A stretch of DNA of 64,000 nt from positions 36,068 to 100,067 of the forward strand of contig CAMYJT010000006.1 of the NCBI GenBank assembly GCA_947258785.1, in the 5' to 3' direction. Positions within the stretch are counted from its first letter, which is position 1. Every line of letters starts with the position of its first letter. The position numbers and the translations under genes were made by a program. This stretch comes from an uncultured Gammaproteobacteria bacterium. Its GTDB lineage: Bacteria; Pseudomonadota; Gammaproteobacteria; Arenicellales; JAANXG01. Below are positions 8,945 to 17,102 of this stretch, piece after piece. Under the pieces are notes generated by a model. The model saw only the letters and a list, made by a program, of their open reading frames with translations. It searched no databases and had not been told where the DNA came from.

Positions 8945-9397
8945 TCAAGCTCCGCGCAATAGACGCACGGTCACCAGGATGAGCAGTCCGATTGCGAGAT
9001 TGGTGCCGACCAATATCCGGATCCGGTTGAGTTGAGCGCCCGCAGCGGGTACGTCGCCACCGGCAAGCGCCTGCCGCAGGCGCCGATATGGCAAAAAGAA
9101 GACATAGAGGTAAATAAGAATCATAACGATCCCCAAGGTGAGCTTGATGTGCACATACACCCCCACGGCACCGAACCCGCCCATCTGCGCGACCATCCAC
9201 AAGCCCGTGACTGGCAGCGCGACTACGGCGCCCCACACCCAGGGGAAGAATCGCGACAGGGTCGTCGACCACAGCGACAATCGTGTTGGGGGCTCGAGCA
9301 GTTGGGCCGCCGCTGGGCGCAGGCACAGGTACGCGAAGAACATGCCACCGATCCAGATTACGGCGGCCGTTAAATGGACGAGCAACGCGTATTGCAT
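8945..9397 (-). CDS. CopD-like four-helix membrane protein
   Basis: From the ATG at 9397 this gives about 150 residues with four hydrophobic segments. The N-terminal LVHLTAAVIWIGGMFFAY with its conserved His and Trp-Ile-Gly-Gly resembles the CopD / YphA-type heme- or copper-associated membrane family. Other helices are FFPWVWGAVVALPVTGLWM, a stretch around IKLTLGIVMILIYLYVFF, and a final helix near the C-terminus. An upstream ATG at 9436 is possible, but GGAG lies a suitable distance before 9397. It is divergent from nrtR. The family assignment is moderate and a copper role is not shown by the sequence. Confidence 0.7.
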   Translation of the reverse strand: MQYALLVHLTAAVIWIGGMFFAYLCLRPAAAQLLEPPTRLSLWSTTLSRFFPWVWGAVVALPVTGLWMVAQMGGFGAVGVYVHIKLTLGIVMILIYLYVFFLPYRRLRQALAGGDVPAAGAQLNRIRILVGTNLAIGLLILVTVRLLRGA

Positions 9398-9530
9398 GGT
9401 GAATGTCTTCTCCGGCATCCGGGTGAGGGCCGACAAGGATACAACAATTGCCGCGTGGCCCGGCGGTAGGGTATGACGACGCGCGCTTCCTGGCGCCGCT
9501 GAACGGCGTGGTTGACTTACGTGTATTGTC

Positions 9531-9551
9531 TACACTATCCTACATAGTGTA
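9531..9551. promoter_or_regulatory. palindromic operator of nrtR (probable NrtR box)
   Basis: TACACTAT (9531-9538) and ATAGTGTA (9544-9551) form a perfect 8-bp inverted repeat with a 5-base spacer. It ends one base before the nrtR start codon. A possible -35 TTGACT (9512-9517) pairs with TATCCT (9536-9541) at 18 bases, so a bound repressor would cover the -10 element. NrtR autoregulation of the NAD operon is established for the family; assigning this site to it is inference. Confidence 0.7.
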
Positions 9552-10238
9552 ATGGAGACACTAACTGAACTCCGGTCGACCAAACCCTGGCTGTTGCACG
9601 TCTCGACGGACATCGTCGTCTTTGCCGTGGCCGAGGGCCAGCTGCAGGTGCTGCTGCGCGAACACCCCAGCGCGGCCGTTCCAGCGCGGCCGCTCGCGCT
9701 GCCCGGTGGTTATGTAAGCCCGGTCGAACACCTGGATCGCAGTGCGCAAGTAACGCTGGCCCGGCAGACCGGGGTCACCGACGTCTATCTCGAGCAGTTG
9801 TACACCTTTGGTCGGCCGGATCGGCACCCTCGCTCGCGCGTGATTACCGTTGCGTACTATGCCCTGGTGCCGCCCGATCGGGTGGCGCAGATCGGAGCCG
9901 AGCGGCACCGGCGGGTCGGGTGGTTCGCGGTGCCGCAATTGTCCGAACTGTACCTGGACCATGCCGAAATCGTGCGGCTGGCCCGCGCGCGCCTGGTGGC
10001 CAAACTCGACTACTCAACCATCGCGTTTCAATTGCTGTCGAAGACCTTCACGTTGAGCGAACTGCAGCGGATTTACGAAGCAATACTGGGCGGGACTCTG
10101 GACAAGCGCAACTTTCGAAAGCGTATTCTGGCCATGAACTATATCGAGGACACGGGCGAACAACGGCGTCACGGTTCGCATCGGCCGGCCCGTTTGTATC
10201 GCTACAAATCACCCGGTAAAGTGCACTACCTCAAGTGA
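9552..10238 (+). CDS. nrtR: NrtR, Nudix-related transcriptional regulator of NAD metabolism
   Basis: The 228-residue protein has an N-terminal Nudix-like fold (about 10-145) and a C-terminal winged helix (about 150-225, including FTLSELQRIYEAILG and FRKRILAM). NrtR proteins repress NAD biosynthesis genes and release DNA on binding ADP-ribose or related NAD metabolites. The Nudix box is degenerate: after LPGGYV the catalytic REUXEE segment is replaced by residues such as LARQTGV, so hydrolysis is unlikely and a sensing role fits. The downstream neighbour nadA, 12 bases away, supports the assignment. The ATG directly follows the operator palindrome and has no Shine-Dalgarno sequence, so the mRNA may be leaderless. 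Confidence 0.9.
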   Translation: METLTELRSTKPWLLHVSTDIVVFAVAEGQLQVLLREHPSAAVPARPLALPGGYVSPVEHLDRSAQVTLARQTGVTDVYLEQLYTFGRPDRHPRSRVITVAYYALVPPDRVAQIGAERHRRVGWFAVPQLSELYLDHAEIVRLARARLVAKLDYSTIAFQLLSKTFTLSELQRIYEAILGGTLDKRNFRKRILAMNYIEDTGEQRRHGSHRPARLYRYKSPGKVHYLK

Positions 10239-10250
10239 GGAGACGATCTC

Positions 10251-11342
10251 ATGACGGCCATGCAGACAGTCCCTGAGCGGCTGAAAGAACGCATAGACGT
10301 AACCGCCTTGCGGGCCCGCGGCGTTAAGCACGCGTCCTTGTCCAAGCGCGAACGCCAGGGCCTCAAAGAGCGCATCCGGCGCATGCTGGAGGAACAGGAC
10401 GCGGTGCTGGTCGCCCATTACTACGTCGACAGCGAGCTGCAGGATCTGGCCGACGATACGGGTGGCTTCGTCTCGGACTCTTTGGAGATGGCCCGCTTCG
10501 GATATGAACACCCAGCCAGCACCGTGGTGGTCGCCGGGGTTCGTTTCATGGGCGAGACGGCAAAGATTCTGAGTCCGAACAAGCGGGTGCTGGTGGTCGA
10601 GCGGGAGGCCGAGTGCTCACTGGATCTCGGTTGCCCAGCCGACGAGTTCGCTAAATTTTGTGATGCGCATCCTGACCGGACGGTGGTGGTCTACGCCAAC
10701 ACCAGCGCCGCGGTCAAGGCGCGGGCGGACTGGGTGGTGACCTCATCCATCGCACTGCCGGTGGCCAAACACCTGCACGCCACAGGTGAAAAAATCCTCT
10801 GGGCTCCCGACAAGTATCTCGGGGATTACGTGCAGCGGATGACCGGTGCGGACATGCTGATGTGGGAAGGCTCCTGCGTGGTCCATGAGGAGTTCAAAGC
10901 GGATGCCCTGGCACAGGTGAAGTCTCTGTATCCCAACGCCGCGGTACTGGTCCATCCGGAGTCGCCCCCGGCGGTAATCGAACTGGCGGACCGCGTCGGG
11001 TCGACCAGCCAGATAATCCAGGCGGCCCGGGAGATGAACAACGAGCTGTTCATCGTGGCCACCGAGGACGGCATTTTTCACAAGATGCGCGAGGCCGCTC
11101 CGCGCAAGGTGTTCATTCCGGCACCGACCGCGGGCGCCGGGGCAAGCTGCAAGAGCTGTGGGCACTGCCCATGGATGAAGCTCAACGACTTGTCCCGCTT
11201 GGAACACGTGCTGGCCACCGGCGAGAACGAGGTCCTGATCGACGAAGACATCCGGGCCCGGGCGGAAAAGTCACTGCGGCGCATGGTGGCGTTTGCCCGT
11301 GAACACATCAACCCGAACATGCACGTCACCGGCAACGCCTGA
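10251..11342 (+). CDS. nadA: Quinolinate synthase NadA
   Basis: The 363-residue enzyme condenses iminoaspartate with dihydroxyacetone phosphate to quinolinate, the first committed product of de novo NAD synthesis. It is a cytoplasmic 4Fe-4S enzyme. Seen here are [16 protein letters not shown] in the N-terminal domain, the cysteine segment [14 protein letters not shown], the GSCVVHEEF segment and the C-terminal [10 protein letters not shown] motif. Length and motifs fit the standard bacterial family. The ATG follows GAGGAG at a good distance. With nrtR immediately upstream it is probably part of an NrtR-repressed operon. nadB and nadC are not in the window; nadD is at 52959. Confidence 0.95.
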   Translation: MTAMQTVPERLKERIDVTALRARGVKHASLSKRERQGLKERIRRMLEEQDAVLVAHYYVDSELQDLADDTGGFVSDSLEMARFGYEHPASTVVVAGVRFMGETAKILSPNKRVLVVEREAECSLDLGCPADEFAKFCDAHPDRTVVVYANTSAAVKARADWVVTSSIALPVAKHLHATGEKILWAPDKYLGDYVQRMTGADMLMWEGSCVVHEEFKADALAQVKSLYPNAAVLVHPESPPAVIELADRVGSTSQIIQAAREMNNELFIVATEDGIFHKMREAAPRKVFIPAPTAGAGASCKSCGHCPWMKLNDLSRLEHVLATGENEVLIDEDIRARAEKSLRRMVAFAREHINPNMHVTGNA

Positions 11343-11503
11343 GCGGTCCTGATTCCCGACCCATCGCCGGCGGGCCGGTGGAGCCGGAGTGTGCGGGACG
11401 GTATTCGCCAGGCCGCATTCCGGTCGCGGCCTGCCGATCGGTGTGAACATCCATGGTGGCGGCTTCGAGTATACTCACCGCGACTGAAACCAGAGGGCGG
11501 GGG

Positions 11504-12601
11504 ATGAGCCGGTTTGTCGACGAAGTTGAATTTTCTCACCAAAGCGAATGCAGCATCGGTGTGTTGTTGGTCAATCTGGGCACGCCGGAGGCGCCCACCC
11601 CACGCAGTGTGCGTCGTTACCTCAGACAATTCCTGTCCGACCCGCGCGTGGTTGAGTTTCCGCGGCTTCCCTGGTGGTTGATTCTAAACCTGGTCATTTT
11701 GAATGTACGGCCGCGTCGCAGCGCCAAGGCTTACGAAAAAATATGGACGGACGACGGATCACCGTTGCTTGTCATCTCGAAGCGGCAGGCCGGCGCCGTG
11801 GGCCGGGCACTGGCGGAGGGGTGGGAAGGCCGGATGCATGTGGAGTTGGGGATGGCCTACGGCGAACCTTCGATTGGCGGGGCTCTCGAGCGCCTACGCG
11901 CTGGCGGCGTAAGACGGTTGTTGGTTTTGCCTCTGTACCCACAATACTCCGGAACCACGACGGGGTCGGTCTTCGACGCCGTCACGCGGACCCTGCAGCA
12001 GTGGCGCTGGGTTCCGGAACTCCGTTTTGTCAATGCGTACCATGACCATCCGCCGTACGTGCGGGCAGTCGCCGACAAGATTCGAGTGCAGTGGGGGCAC
12101 GGGGAGCGTGGTGACCGCTTGTTGTTCTCTTTTCATGGGGTGCCGCAACGCTATTTGCTGGCCGGCGACCCGTACCACTGCCAGTGCCAAAAGAGCGCGC
12201 GCCTCATCGCCGAAGACCTCGACCTGGCGGACAATGAGTGGTCGGTCGTGTTCCAATCCCGTTTCGGGCGTGAGCCGTGGCTGAAGCCGTACTGCGATCA
12301 AACGCTCGAGGCGTTGCCAGACCAGAGGGTGAAATCCGTGGACATTGTTTGCCCGGGGTTCTCGGCCGATTGCCTGGAAACGCTGGAGGAAATCGCGCAA
12401 CAGAATCGGGATCTGTTCCTATGCGCCGGTGGTGAGCGGTATCAATACATCCCATGCCTCAACGACGACCCGGCACACATCGACTTGCTGTCCGGTCTGG
12501 TATTAGCGCAGACACGGGAGTGGCGTGAGGGTGAGCCGGTGCCTGAGCGGCAGCGTCGCTTAACCCTGGCCCGTGCCCAGGCCATGGGGGCAGCCCGCTG
12601 A
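11504..12601 (+). CDS. hemH: Ferrochelatase HemH
   Basis: The 365-residue protein is a ferrochelatase, which inserts Fe(II) into protoporphyrin IX to make heme. It has the opening GVLLVNLGTPEAPTPRSVRRYL, the central LLVLPLYPQYSGTTTGSVFD, the catalytic-histidine motif FSFHGVPQRY and the C-terminal CPGFSADCLETLEEI. Cysteines in YHCQCQKSA may suggest an iron-sulfur or soluble variant, but I cannot settle that. The frame is open further upstream to 11453; the ATG at 11504 is preferred because it lies right after a GGGCGGGGG stretch and matches the usual family start. It ends one base before the next gene. Confidence 0.93.
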   Translation: MSRFVDEVEFSHQSECSIGVLLVNLGTPEAPTPRSVRRYLRQFLSDPRVVEFPRLPWWLILNLVILNVRPRRSAKAYEKIWTDDGSPLLVISKRQAGAVGRALAEGWEGRMHVELGMAYGEPSIGGALERLRAGGVRRLLVLPLYPQYSGTTTGSVFDAVTRTLQQWRWVPELRFVNAYHDHPPYVRAVADKIRVQWGHGERGDRLLFSFHGVPQRYLLAGDPYHCQCQKSARLIAEDLDLADNEWSVVFQSRFGREPWLKPYCDQTLEALPDQRVKSVDIVCPGFSADCLETLEEIAQQNRDLFLCAGGERYQYIPCLNDDPAHIDLLSGLVLAQTREWREGEPVPERQRRLTLARAQAMGAAR

Positions 12602-12602
12602 G

Positions 12603-13571
12603 ATGGCCGATCAGCCGTCCCAGCAGAGCGTGTCGCTGGGGATCAGTAGCTGTCTGTTGGGCGATCACGTTCGCCACGACGGGGGGCACAAGCGAGACCG
12701 CTTCATCACCGGCACACGCTCCACCTACTTTCGATTCGTGCCCGTGTGCCCGGAGTTGGCCATTGGTCTCGGTGTGCCCAGGGATCCAATCCAACTGCGC
12801 GGCAGGCCCGGTGCGATTCGGGTGGTCGGTGTTATCGATCCGGACTTGGACGTCACTGAGCGGCTCCGCGAGTGTGGCGCACGCACCGCGCGCGCATTGA
12901 CCGATATCAGCGGTTACATCTTCAAGAGCAGATCGCCGAGCTGCGGAATGGAGCGCGTCAAGCTCTTTACCGACAACGCTGCTGCCGCGCCGACCTGCGA
13001 CGGGGTCGGTCAATACGCCCACGCCTTCATGCAACAGCAGCCGTTGTTGCCGGTCGAAGAGGACGGCCGCTTGAATGACCCAAGTCTGCGTGAAAACTTC
13101 ATCGAACGTGTGTTCACCTATCGCCGATGGCAGGACCTGTGTCGGGCGGGCATTACGCCGCGTGCGTTGATTGAGTTCCACACCCGTCACAAGCTGGCCG
13201 TATTGGCACACAGCCAGTCGGGGTATGCCGAACTGGGCCGGCTCATTGCCGGGGCGGGTGATCGGTCGATTCGAGACCTGGCACACGAATACATCGCCAC
13301 ATTGATGGCGACGCTGCAACGCCCGGCGACCCGCAAGAACCACACGAACGTGCTGCAGCATGTACAGGGATACTTGAAGGCTCAACTCGATGCCGCCGAC
13401 AAGGCGGAGTTGGTCGAACTCATTGACCGTTTCCGGCACGGCCAGGTGCCCCTGGTCGTGCCCGTCACGCTGCTCAATCACCATTTCCGGCGCCATCCGG
13501 ATCCCTATATGGCAAAACAGATTTACCTGCGTCCTCACCCGCCCGAACTGATGTTGCGCAATCTGATTTAA
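12603..13571 (+). CDS. DUF523-DUF1722 fusion protein (YbgA family)
   Basis: The 322-residue protein combines an N-terminal DUF523 domain (GISSCLLGDHVRHDGGHKRD, then SRSPSCGMERVKLF with conserved cysteines) and a C-terminal DUF1722/YbgA domain (about 195-315, with RHKLAVLAHSQSGYAELG). The function of the family is unsettled; genes of this type often sit near photolyase or stress genes in other bacteria. Here it starts 1 base after the hemH stop and is probably cotranscribed with it. The start at 12603 is chosen over an upstream in-frame ATG at 12573 that would overlap hemH. Confidence 0.88.
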   Translation: MADQPSQQSVSLGISSCLLGDHVRHDGGHKRDRFITGTRSTYFRFVPVCPELAIGLGVPRDPIQLRGRPGAIRVVGVIDPDLDVTERLRECGARTARALTDISGYIFKSRSPSCGMERVKLFTDNAAAAPTCDGVGQYAHAFMQQQPLLPVEEDGRLNDPSLRENFIERVFTYRRWQDLCRAGITPRALIEFHTRHKLAVLAHSQSGYAELGRLIAGAGDRSIRDLAHEYIATLMATLQRPATRKNHTNVLQHVQGYLKAQLDAADKAELVELIDRFRHGQVPLVVPVTLLNHHFRRHPDPYMAKQIYLRPHPPELMLRNLI

Positions 13572-13717
13572 CCTTTCTTTGCAACGCCCCGCCGCCGCTT
13601 GGGCTATCCTGCCGTCGGCGTTGCGCCAAGCGCCCTCGCGATCCTCACCTACAAATATTAGATATTGCAAATATAAGAAAGTACTGATATAACACCGCGC
13701 TGCCTTGGAGGTACGAC

Positions 13718-13913
13718 ATGACATTATCAATGCAATACAAACTGGTTATGAGCATCCTGCTGTTCGTGTTCAGCAATTCCCCGGTCTGGGCTTAGCCTGG
13801 ACCGTCCCGGCGCCGGCGCGCACTACGAGCTCCAACCATACGCCACGGACACGGCGCCGGACGCAAGTCGAGTGGCGCCGCTGACTAACTCCTGGCTGAT
13901 TTCTGTGTATTAA
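13718..13913 (+). pseudogene. Small secreted protein interrupted by an apparent +1 frameshift
   Basis: An ATG at 13718 with GGAGG 7 bases upstream opens a 25-residue frame that is a complete signal peptide (hydrophobic core SILLFVF, cleavage-like SPVWA) and stops at TAG 13793-13795. Moving by one base, an open frame of 39 codons (from AGC at 13794) continues to TAA 13911-13913 and reads like a mature peptide (DRPGAGAHYELQPYATDT...). Removing one T from GCTTAG would join them as VWA-SLDRPG, about 64 residues with cleavage after the alanine. It may be a pseudogene, a sequencing error or simply a signal-peptide relic. No family is recognised. Confidence 0.45.
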
Positions 13914-13950
13914 AACGACGGTCCGGGAGTGTAAAACCAAGCCCGGATAC

Positions 13951-13970
13951 TGGTGCACTATGCGGGCTAG
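13951..13970. repeat. Solo end of the dispersed element
   Basis: TGGTGCACTATGCGGGCTAG is nearly identical to the inverted left end of copy 2 (TTGGTGCACTATGCACCCTAG, reverse strand of 39771-39791), and CCCGGATA before it resembles the CCGGGATC next to that end. Its outer edge faces right, towards the GST gene. No full element is seen to its left. Confidence 0.6.
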
Positions 13971-14005
13971 CCCGCATTCCAAGAGACTCAGCCGCGCTCT
14001 TGGCC

Positions 14006-14941
14006 TTAGCCGGGACCAGCAGCGGTGAGGCGATACCCGATGCGCGGGAAGTGGACGATGACATCGCCGACGCGATCGTCGTTGCGGTGCACCGCCACGG
14101 TGTCCGTGGTCAACCGTATCAGCCGTCCGGTCACCGTCGGATCGCCGCCGTCACCCACCGGCGTGATGCCGACGGTGCGGCCCCGGGTCAGGCCAAGCGG
14201 ATCGTCCGCGTCGACCCAAGCCTCCACCGCGGGAGTCGATGCGCGGGCAATCGCCAGTGCTTCGGCGGCCTCCAGCGGCTCAGGCCGGCCGTGTCCAATT
14301 TCCGCCACCCGGCGTTCCCACGCCTCCAGCCGCGGCAGTTGTTTCAACAACGAAGTGGCGGCGTTTACCCGCCCGCGGAAGAACCAGACCAGGTGGTAGC
14401 ACAAAGCATCAATCAGGCCGGGCCGATCACCAGCCAGATAGGCGCGACCGTCTTCGAGGCTCCGGGCCAACCAGGTGAACTGCGTGCGCAGCTGGGCCAA
14501 GCCTTCGGGCAGCTCGGCGACGCACCGTTGTAACGTGAATTCGGGACCGAAGTACAATCGCCCCCGGTCGCTGATAAATTCCGCCGGCAGTGAATCCCCC
14601 TGTTCGCCGAACACGGCGGCGATGATCGAGGTAAACACCGGGCCATCGGTCCAGCTGCTGAGCCCCCAGATCAGTCCCTCGTTTCCGTCCGGGAACAAAC
14701 TCGGCTCGGCGAACCGCTGTTCCAATTCTCGGATGATGCAACAGCTGTCACAGTACACGTTTGCACCGATCTGCATGACCGGCGTTCGCCGGTATCCCCC
14801 CGTCAGCGGCATCAATTCGGGCTTCGGCGGCAGGCGGGGTATGTGCACAGATCGCCAATCCAGACCCTTCATGCCGATGACCATGCGGACCTTTTCGGCG
14901 ACCGGCGACTGCGGGTAATGATGCAAAATGACATCGGCCAT
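14006..14941 (-). CDS. Glutathione S-transferase family protein with extra C-terminal domain
   Basis: The 311-residue protein opens with a thioredoxin-like GST N-terminal domain (about 1-80): ILHHYPQSPVAEKVRMVIGMKGLDW, the cis-proline segment GGYRRTPVMQIG and a YCDSCCIIRELEQ helix with glutathione-binding DS. An all-helical GST C-terminal domain follows to about 215. The last 80 residues, with TRGRTVGITPVGDGGDPTVTGRLIRL, form an extra beta-rich region not found in ordinary 200-220-residue GSTs. Substrate unknown. It is alone on the minus strand between two solo repeat ends. A neat small ATG start lies at 14941. Confidence 0.8.
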   Translation of the reverse strand: MADVILHHYPQSPVAEKVRMVIGMKGLDWRSVHIPRLPPKPELMPLTGGYRRTPVMQIGANVYCDSCCIIRELEQRFAEPSLFPDGNEGLIWGLSSWTDGPVFTSIIAAVFGEQGDSLPAEFISDRGRLYFGPEFTLQRCVAELPEGLAQLRTQFTWLARSLEDGRAYLAGDRPGLIDALCYHLVWFFRGRVNAATSLLKQLPRLEAWERRVAEIGHGRPEPLEAAEALAIARASTPAVEAWVDADDPLGLTRGRTVGITPVGDGGDPTVTGRLIRLTTDTVAVHRNDDRVGDVIVHFPRIGYRLTAAGPG

Positions 14942-15050
14942 GGCGGAATTCGTCTACTGCGACGTAATCCTTGCATCCTAACTCAGTCGTCGGACCAAAA
15001 GAACACTCGATACCGGAACCGTAGTCCCAGTGGCAGGTGAGTTGTTATGC

Positions 15051-15071
15051 TAGCCTGCATATTGCACCAAG
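15051..15071. repeat. Solo end of the dispersed element
   Basis: TAGCCTGCATATTGCACCAAG is an exact 21-base match to the inverted right end of copy 2 (complement of 40000-40020). The outer edge faces left, towards the GST gene, and the expected interior of an element is not recognisable to the right. The surrounding 14942-15246 stretch contains no gene I can support. Confidence 0.65.
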
Positions 15072-15246
15072 ACAGGCACTCACCCGGTCGCTAAGTGTTA
15101 CACCAGACATTCATCGGTTTTGTGATATCGAACAAAAGACTCGGGCAGACTCCTCGCCACCGTCTCGCGATCGCTGACCGTGGTCAAGGCACGCGCGACC
15201 GGGCGGTGGTTACCATAGGCAGAGTTAGATTTCGGTATTGAACGCA

Positions 15247-16428
15247 ATGAATGAACCGGTGGCTCCGAACACGGGCAGACGGTGGCCCCGCGGGCTGTTG
15301 CTGATGCTGGCCGGGTTGGGCGGTGCAATCGCCGTCGCGGTCTACGTCACGCGACCCGAGCCGGTGGCAGTCCGGGTCCGGGCTGTTGAGTTCGGCACCG
15401 TCCAGGCCAGTGTGGCGAACACCCGGGCGGGTACCCTGGACGCCTGCCGCCGGGCCCGTATTTCCCCGGCGGTGGGTGGCCAAGTGATGCGCATCAACAC
15501 CCGGGCTGGAGACCGGGTCAAGACCGGACAAATCCTCCTGGAATTGTGGAACGAGGACGTCCTTGCCCAACTGGATCTTGCGGAGCGGGAGGCCGAGGCC
15601 TCTCAGGCCAGGGCGGAGGACGCTTGCGTGCGTGCGGTGGACGCGGCCCGCGAAGCGACGCGCTTGCACCGACTGCACAAGCGAGGTCTGGCGTCCGATG
15701 AACGCCGGGATCAAGCGGAAACCGAGGCCAAGGGGCGGGACGCGGCGTGCCGGGCGGCGCGGGCCAGCCTGCTGGTGAGTAATGCCCGGATTGCGGTGCG
15801 CCGGGCCACCCTGAACAAGACCGTTATAACGGCCCCTTTCGACGGCATTGTCGCCGAGTTGTCCCCGGAGGTCGGCGAGTACGTGACGCCGTCGCCGCCG
15901 GGCATCGCGACCCCGCCGGCGGTGGACGTCATCGACGACAGCTGCCTGTACGTGACCGCGCCCATCGATGAAGTAGACGCCGCGGCCATCCGGCCGCGGA
16001 TGGCCGCGGCGATCACGCTGGACGCGCTGCCCGGACGGCGGTTCGCCGGCAGCGTGCGACGGGTCGCGCCATATGTGGTCGATCTGCTCAAGCAGGCGCG
16101 CACGGTTGACGTGGAACTGGACTTCGACGATCCGGGCGAAGCGGCCGCGCTGCTGACCGGTTACAGCGTGGACGTTGAAATCGTCTTAGAGGAGCGGGCG
16201 AATGTCTTGCGTGTGCCCACAGAGGCGGTGCTGGAGGGAAACCGCGTGCTGCTGCTTGATCAACGCAGCGGGCGTCTCATCGAACGTTCGATAACCCCGG
16301 GACTTTCCAACTGGCGCTACACAGAAGCCAGCGATGGGCTGGAGAAAGGCGACCTGTTGGTGATCTCGCTGGATCGCGACGGGGTGCGGGCCGGGGCAAA
16401 AGCGGTGCGCGAGAGGCCCAGCGGGTGA
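15247..16428 (+). CDS. HlyD/MacA-type periplasmic adaptor of an ABC exporter
   Basis: About 393 residues. An N-terminal membrane anchor (GLLLMLAGLGGAIAVAVYV, about 15-34) is followed by a lipoyl half-motif (RISPAVGGQVMRINTRAGDRVKTGQILLEL), a coiled-coil hairpin rich in Ala, Arg and Glu (about 105-185), the second lipoyl half (ITAPFDGIVAELSPEVGEYV) and a C-terminal beta-barrel region. Such adaptors link inner-membrane transporters to a TolC-type channel. The gene overlaps the ATPase gene by 4 bases (GTGA), so the module is translationally coupled. A TTG at 15238 is an alternative start. No outer-membrane channel gene is nearby. Confidence 0.88.
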   Translation: MNEPVAPNTGRRWPRGLLLMLAGLGGAIAVAVYVTRPEPVAVRVRAVEFGTVQASVANTRAGTLDACRRARISPAVGGQVMRINTRAGDRVKTGQILLELWNEDVLAQLDLAEREAEASQARAEDACVRAVDAAREATRLHRLHKRGLASDERRDQAETEAKGRDAACRAARASLLVSNARIAVRRATLNKTVITAPFDGIVAELSPEVGEYVTPSPPGIATPPAVDVIDDSCLYVTAPIDEVDAAAIRPRMAAAITLDALPGRRFAGSVRRVAPYVVDLLKQARTVDVELDFDDPGEAAALLTGYSVDVEIVLEERANVLRVPTEAVLEGNRVLLLDQRSGRLIERSITPGLSNWRYTEASDGLEKGDLLVISLDRDGVRAGAKAVRERPSG

Positions 16429-17102
16429 TTCGGCTCGAGGGAATTTGCCGTGATTTTGCTGTCGGTGAACAGACCGTTCACGCGCTCCGTAGAATCAACT
16501 TATCGGTACACTCCGGGGAATACATTGCGGTCATGGGCCCCTCCGGATCGGGCAAGTCCACCCTGTTGAACATCATCGGTTTGTTGGACCGGCCCACCGC
16601 CGGTGTGTTCCTGTTGGCCGACCAGGACGTCACCGGACTCAGCGATAACGAGATTGCAAGCGTGCGCCGTGATCAAATTGGTTTCGTGTTTCAGTTTTTC
16701 CATCTCGTTCCGAGACTGTCTGCCGCCGAGAACATCGCCTTGCCCATGACCTTGGCTGGCGTGCAACCCACGGAACGGAAGCGGCGCGTGACGGCGGTTC
16801 TGGCAGAGATCGGTCTGGCAGAGCGGTCGCACCACCGTCCTGATCAGCTGTCCGGCGGACAGCGTCAGCGCGTCGCCATCGCCCGGGCCATGGTAATGGA
16901 GCCCTCGATCATCTTGGCCGATGAGCCGACCGGCAACCTCGACAGCAAATCGGGACAGGATGTCCTGCGTATACTGGAGCGGTTGAACGATCAAGGCATT
17001 ATCCTGATCATCGTGACCCATAACGCGGAGATCGGTGATCGTGCCCGCAGGTCTATTCGTATCGTTGACGGCGCCATCGAGTCCGATGTCCAACAACGAT
17101 GA
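16425..17102 (+). CDS. ABC transporter ATPase, MacB/LolD type
   Basis: The 225-residue stand-alone ATPase has Walker A GPSGSGKSTLL, the Q-loop near IGFVFQFFHLVPRLSA, the signature LSGGQRQRVAIARA and Walker B IILADEPTGNLDS. The FFHLVPRLSAAENIALPM segment is typical of the MacB/LolD (MetN-like type VII) group, which powers mechanotransmission exporters rather than membrane-spanning pumps. It starts at GTG 16425 within the adaptor stop and ends overlapping the first permease (ATGA at 17099). It is the only ATPase for two permeases in this locus. Confidence 0.93.
   Translation: MIRLEGICRDFAVGEQTVHALRRINLSVHSGEYIAVMGPSGSGKSTLLNIIGLLDRPTAGVFLLADQDVTGLSDNEIASVRRDQIGFVFQFFHLVPRLSAAENIALPMTLAGVQPTERKRRVTAVLAEIGLAERSHHRPDQLSGGQRQRVAIARAMVMEPSIILADEPTGNLDSKSGQDVLRILERLNDQGIILIIVTHNAEIGDRARRSIRIVDGAIESDVQQR

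Noticed and set aside
12459..13730. Minus-strand 423-codon frame over the DUF523/DUF1722 gene
   Set aside because: Shadow of the + strand gene with intact domain motifs; no family match on the minus strand.
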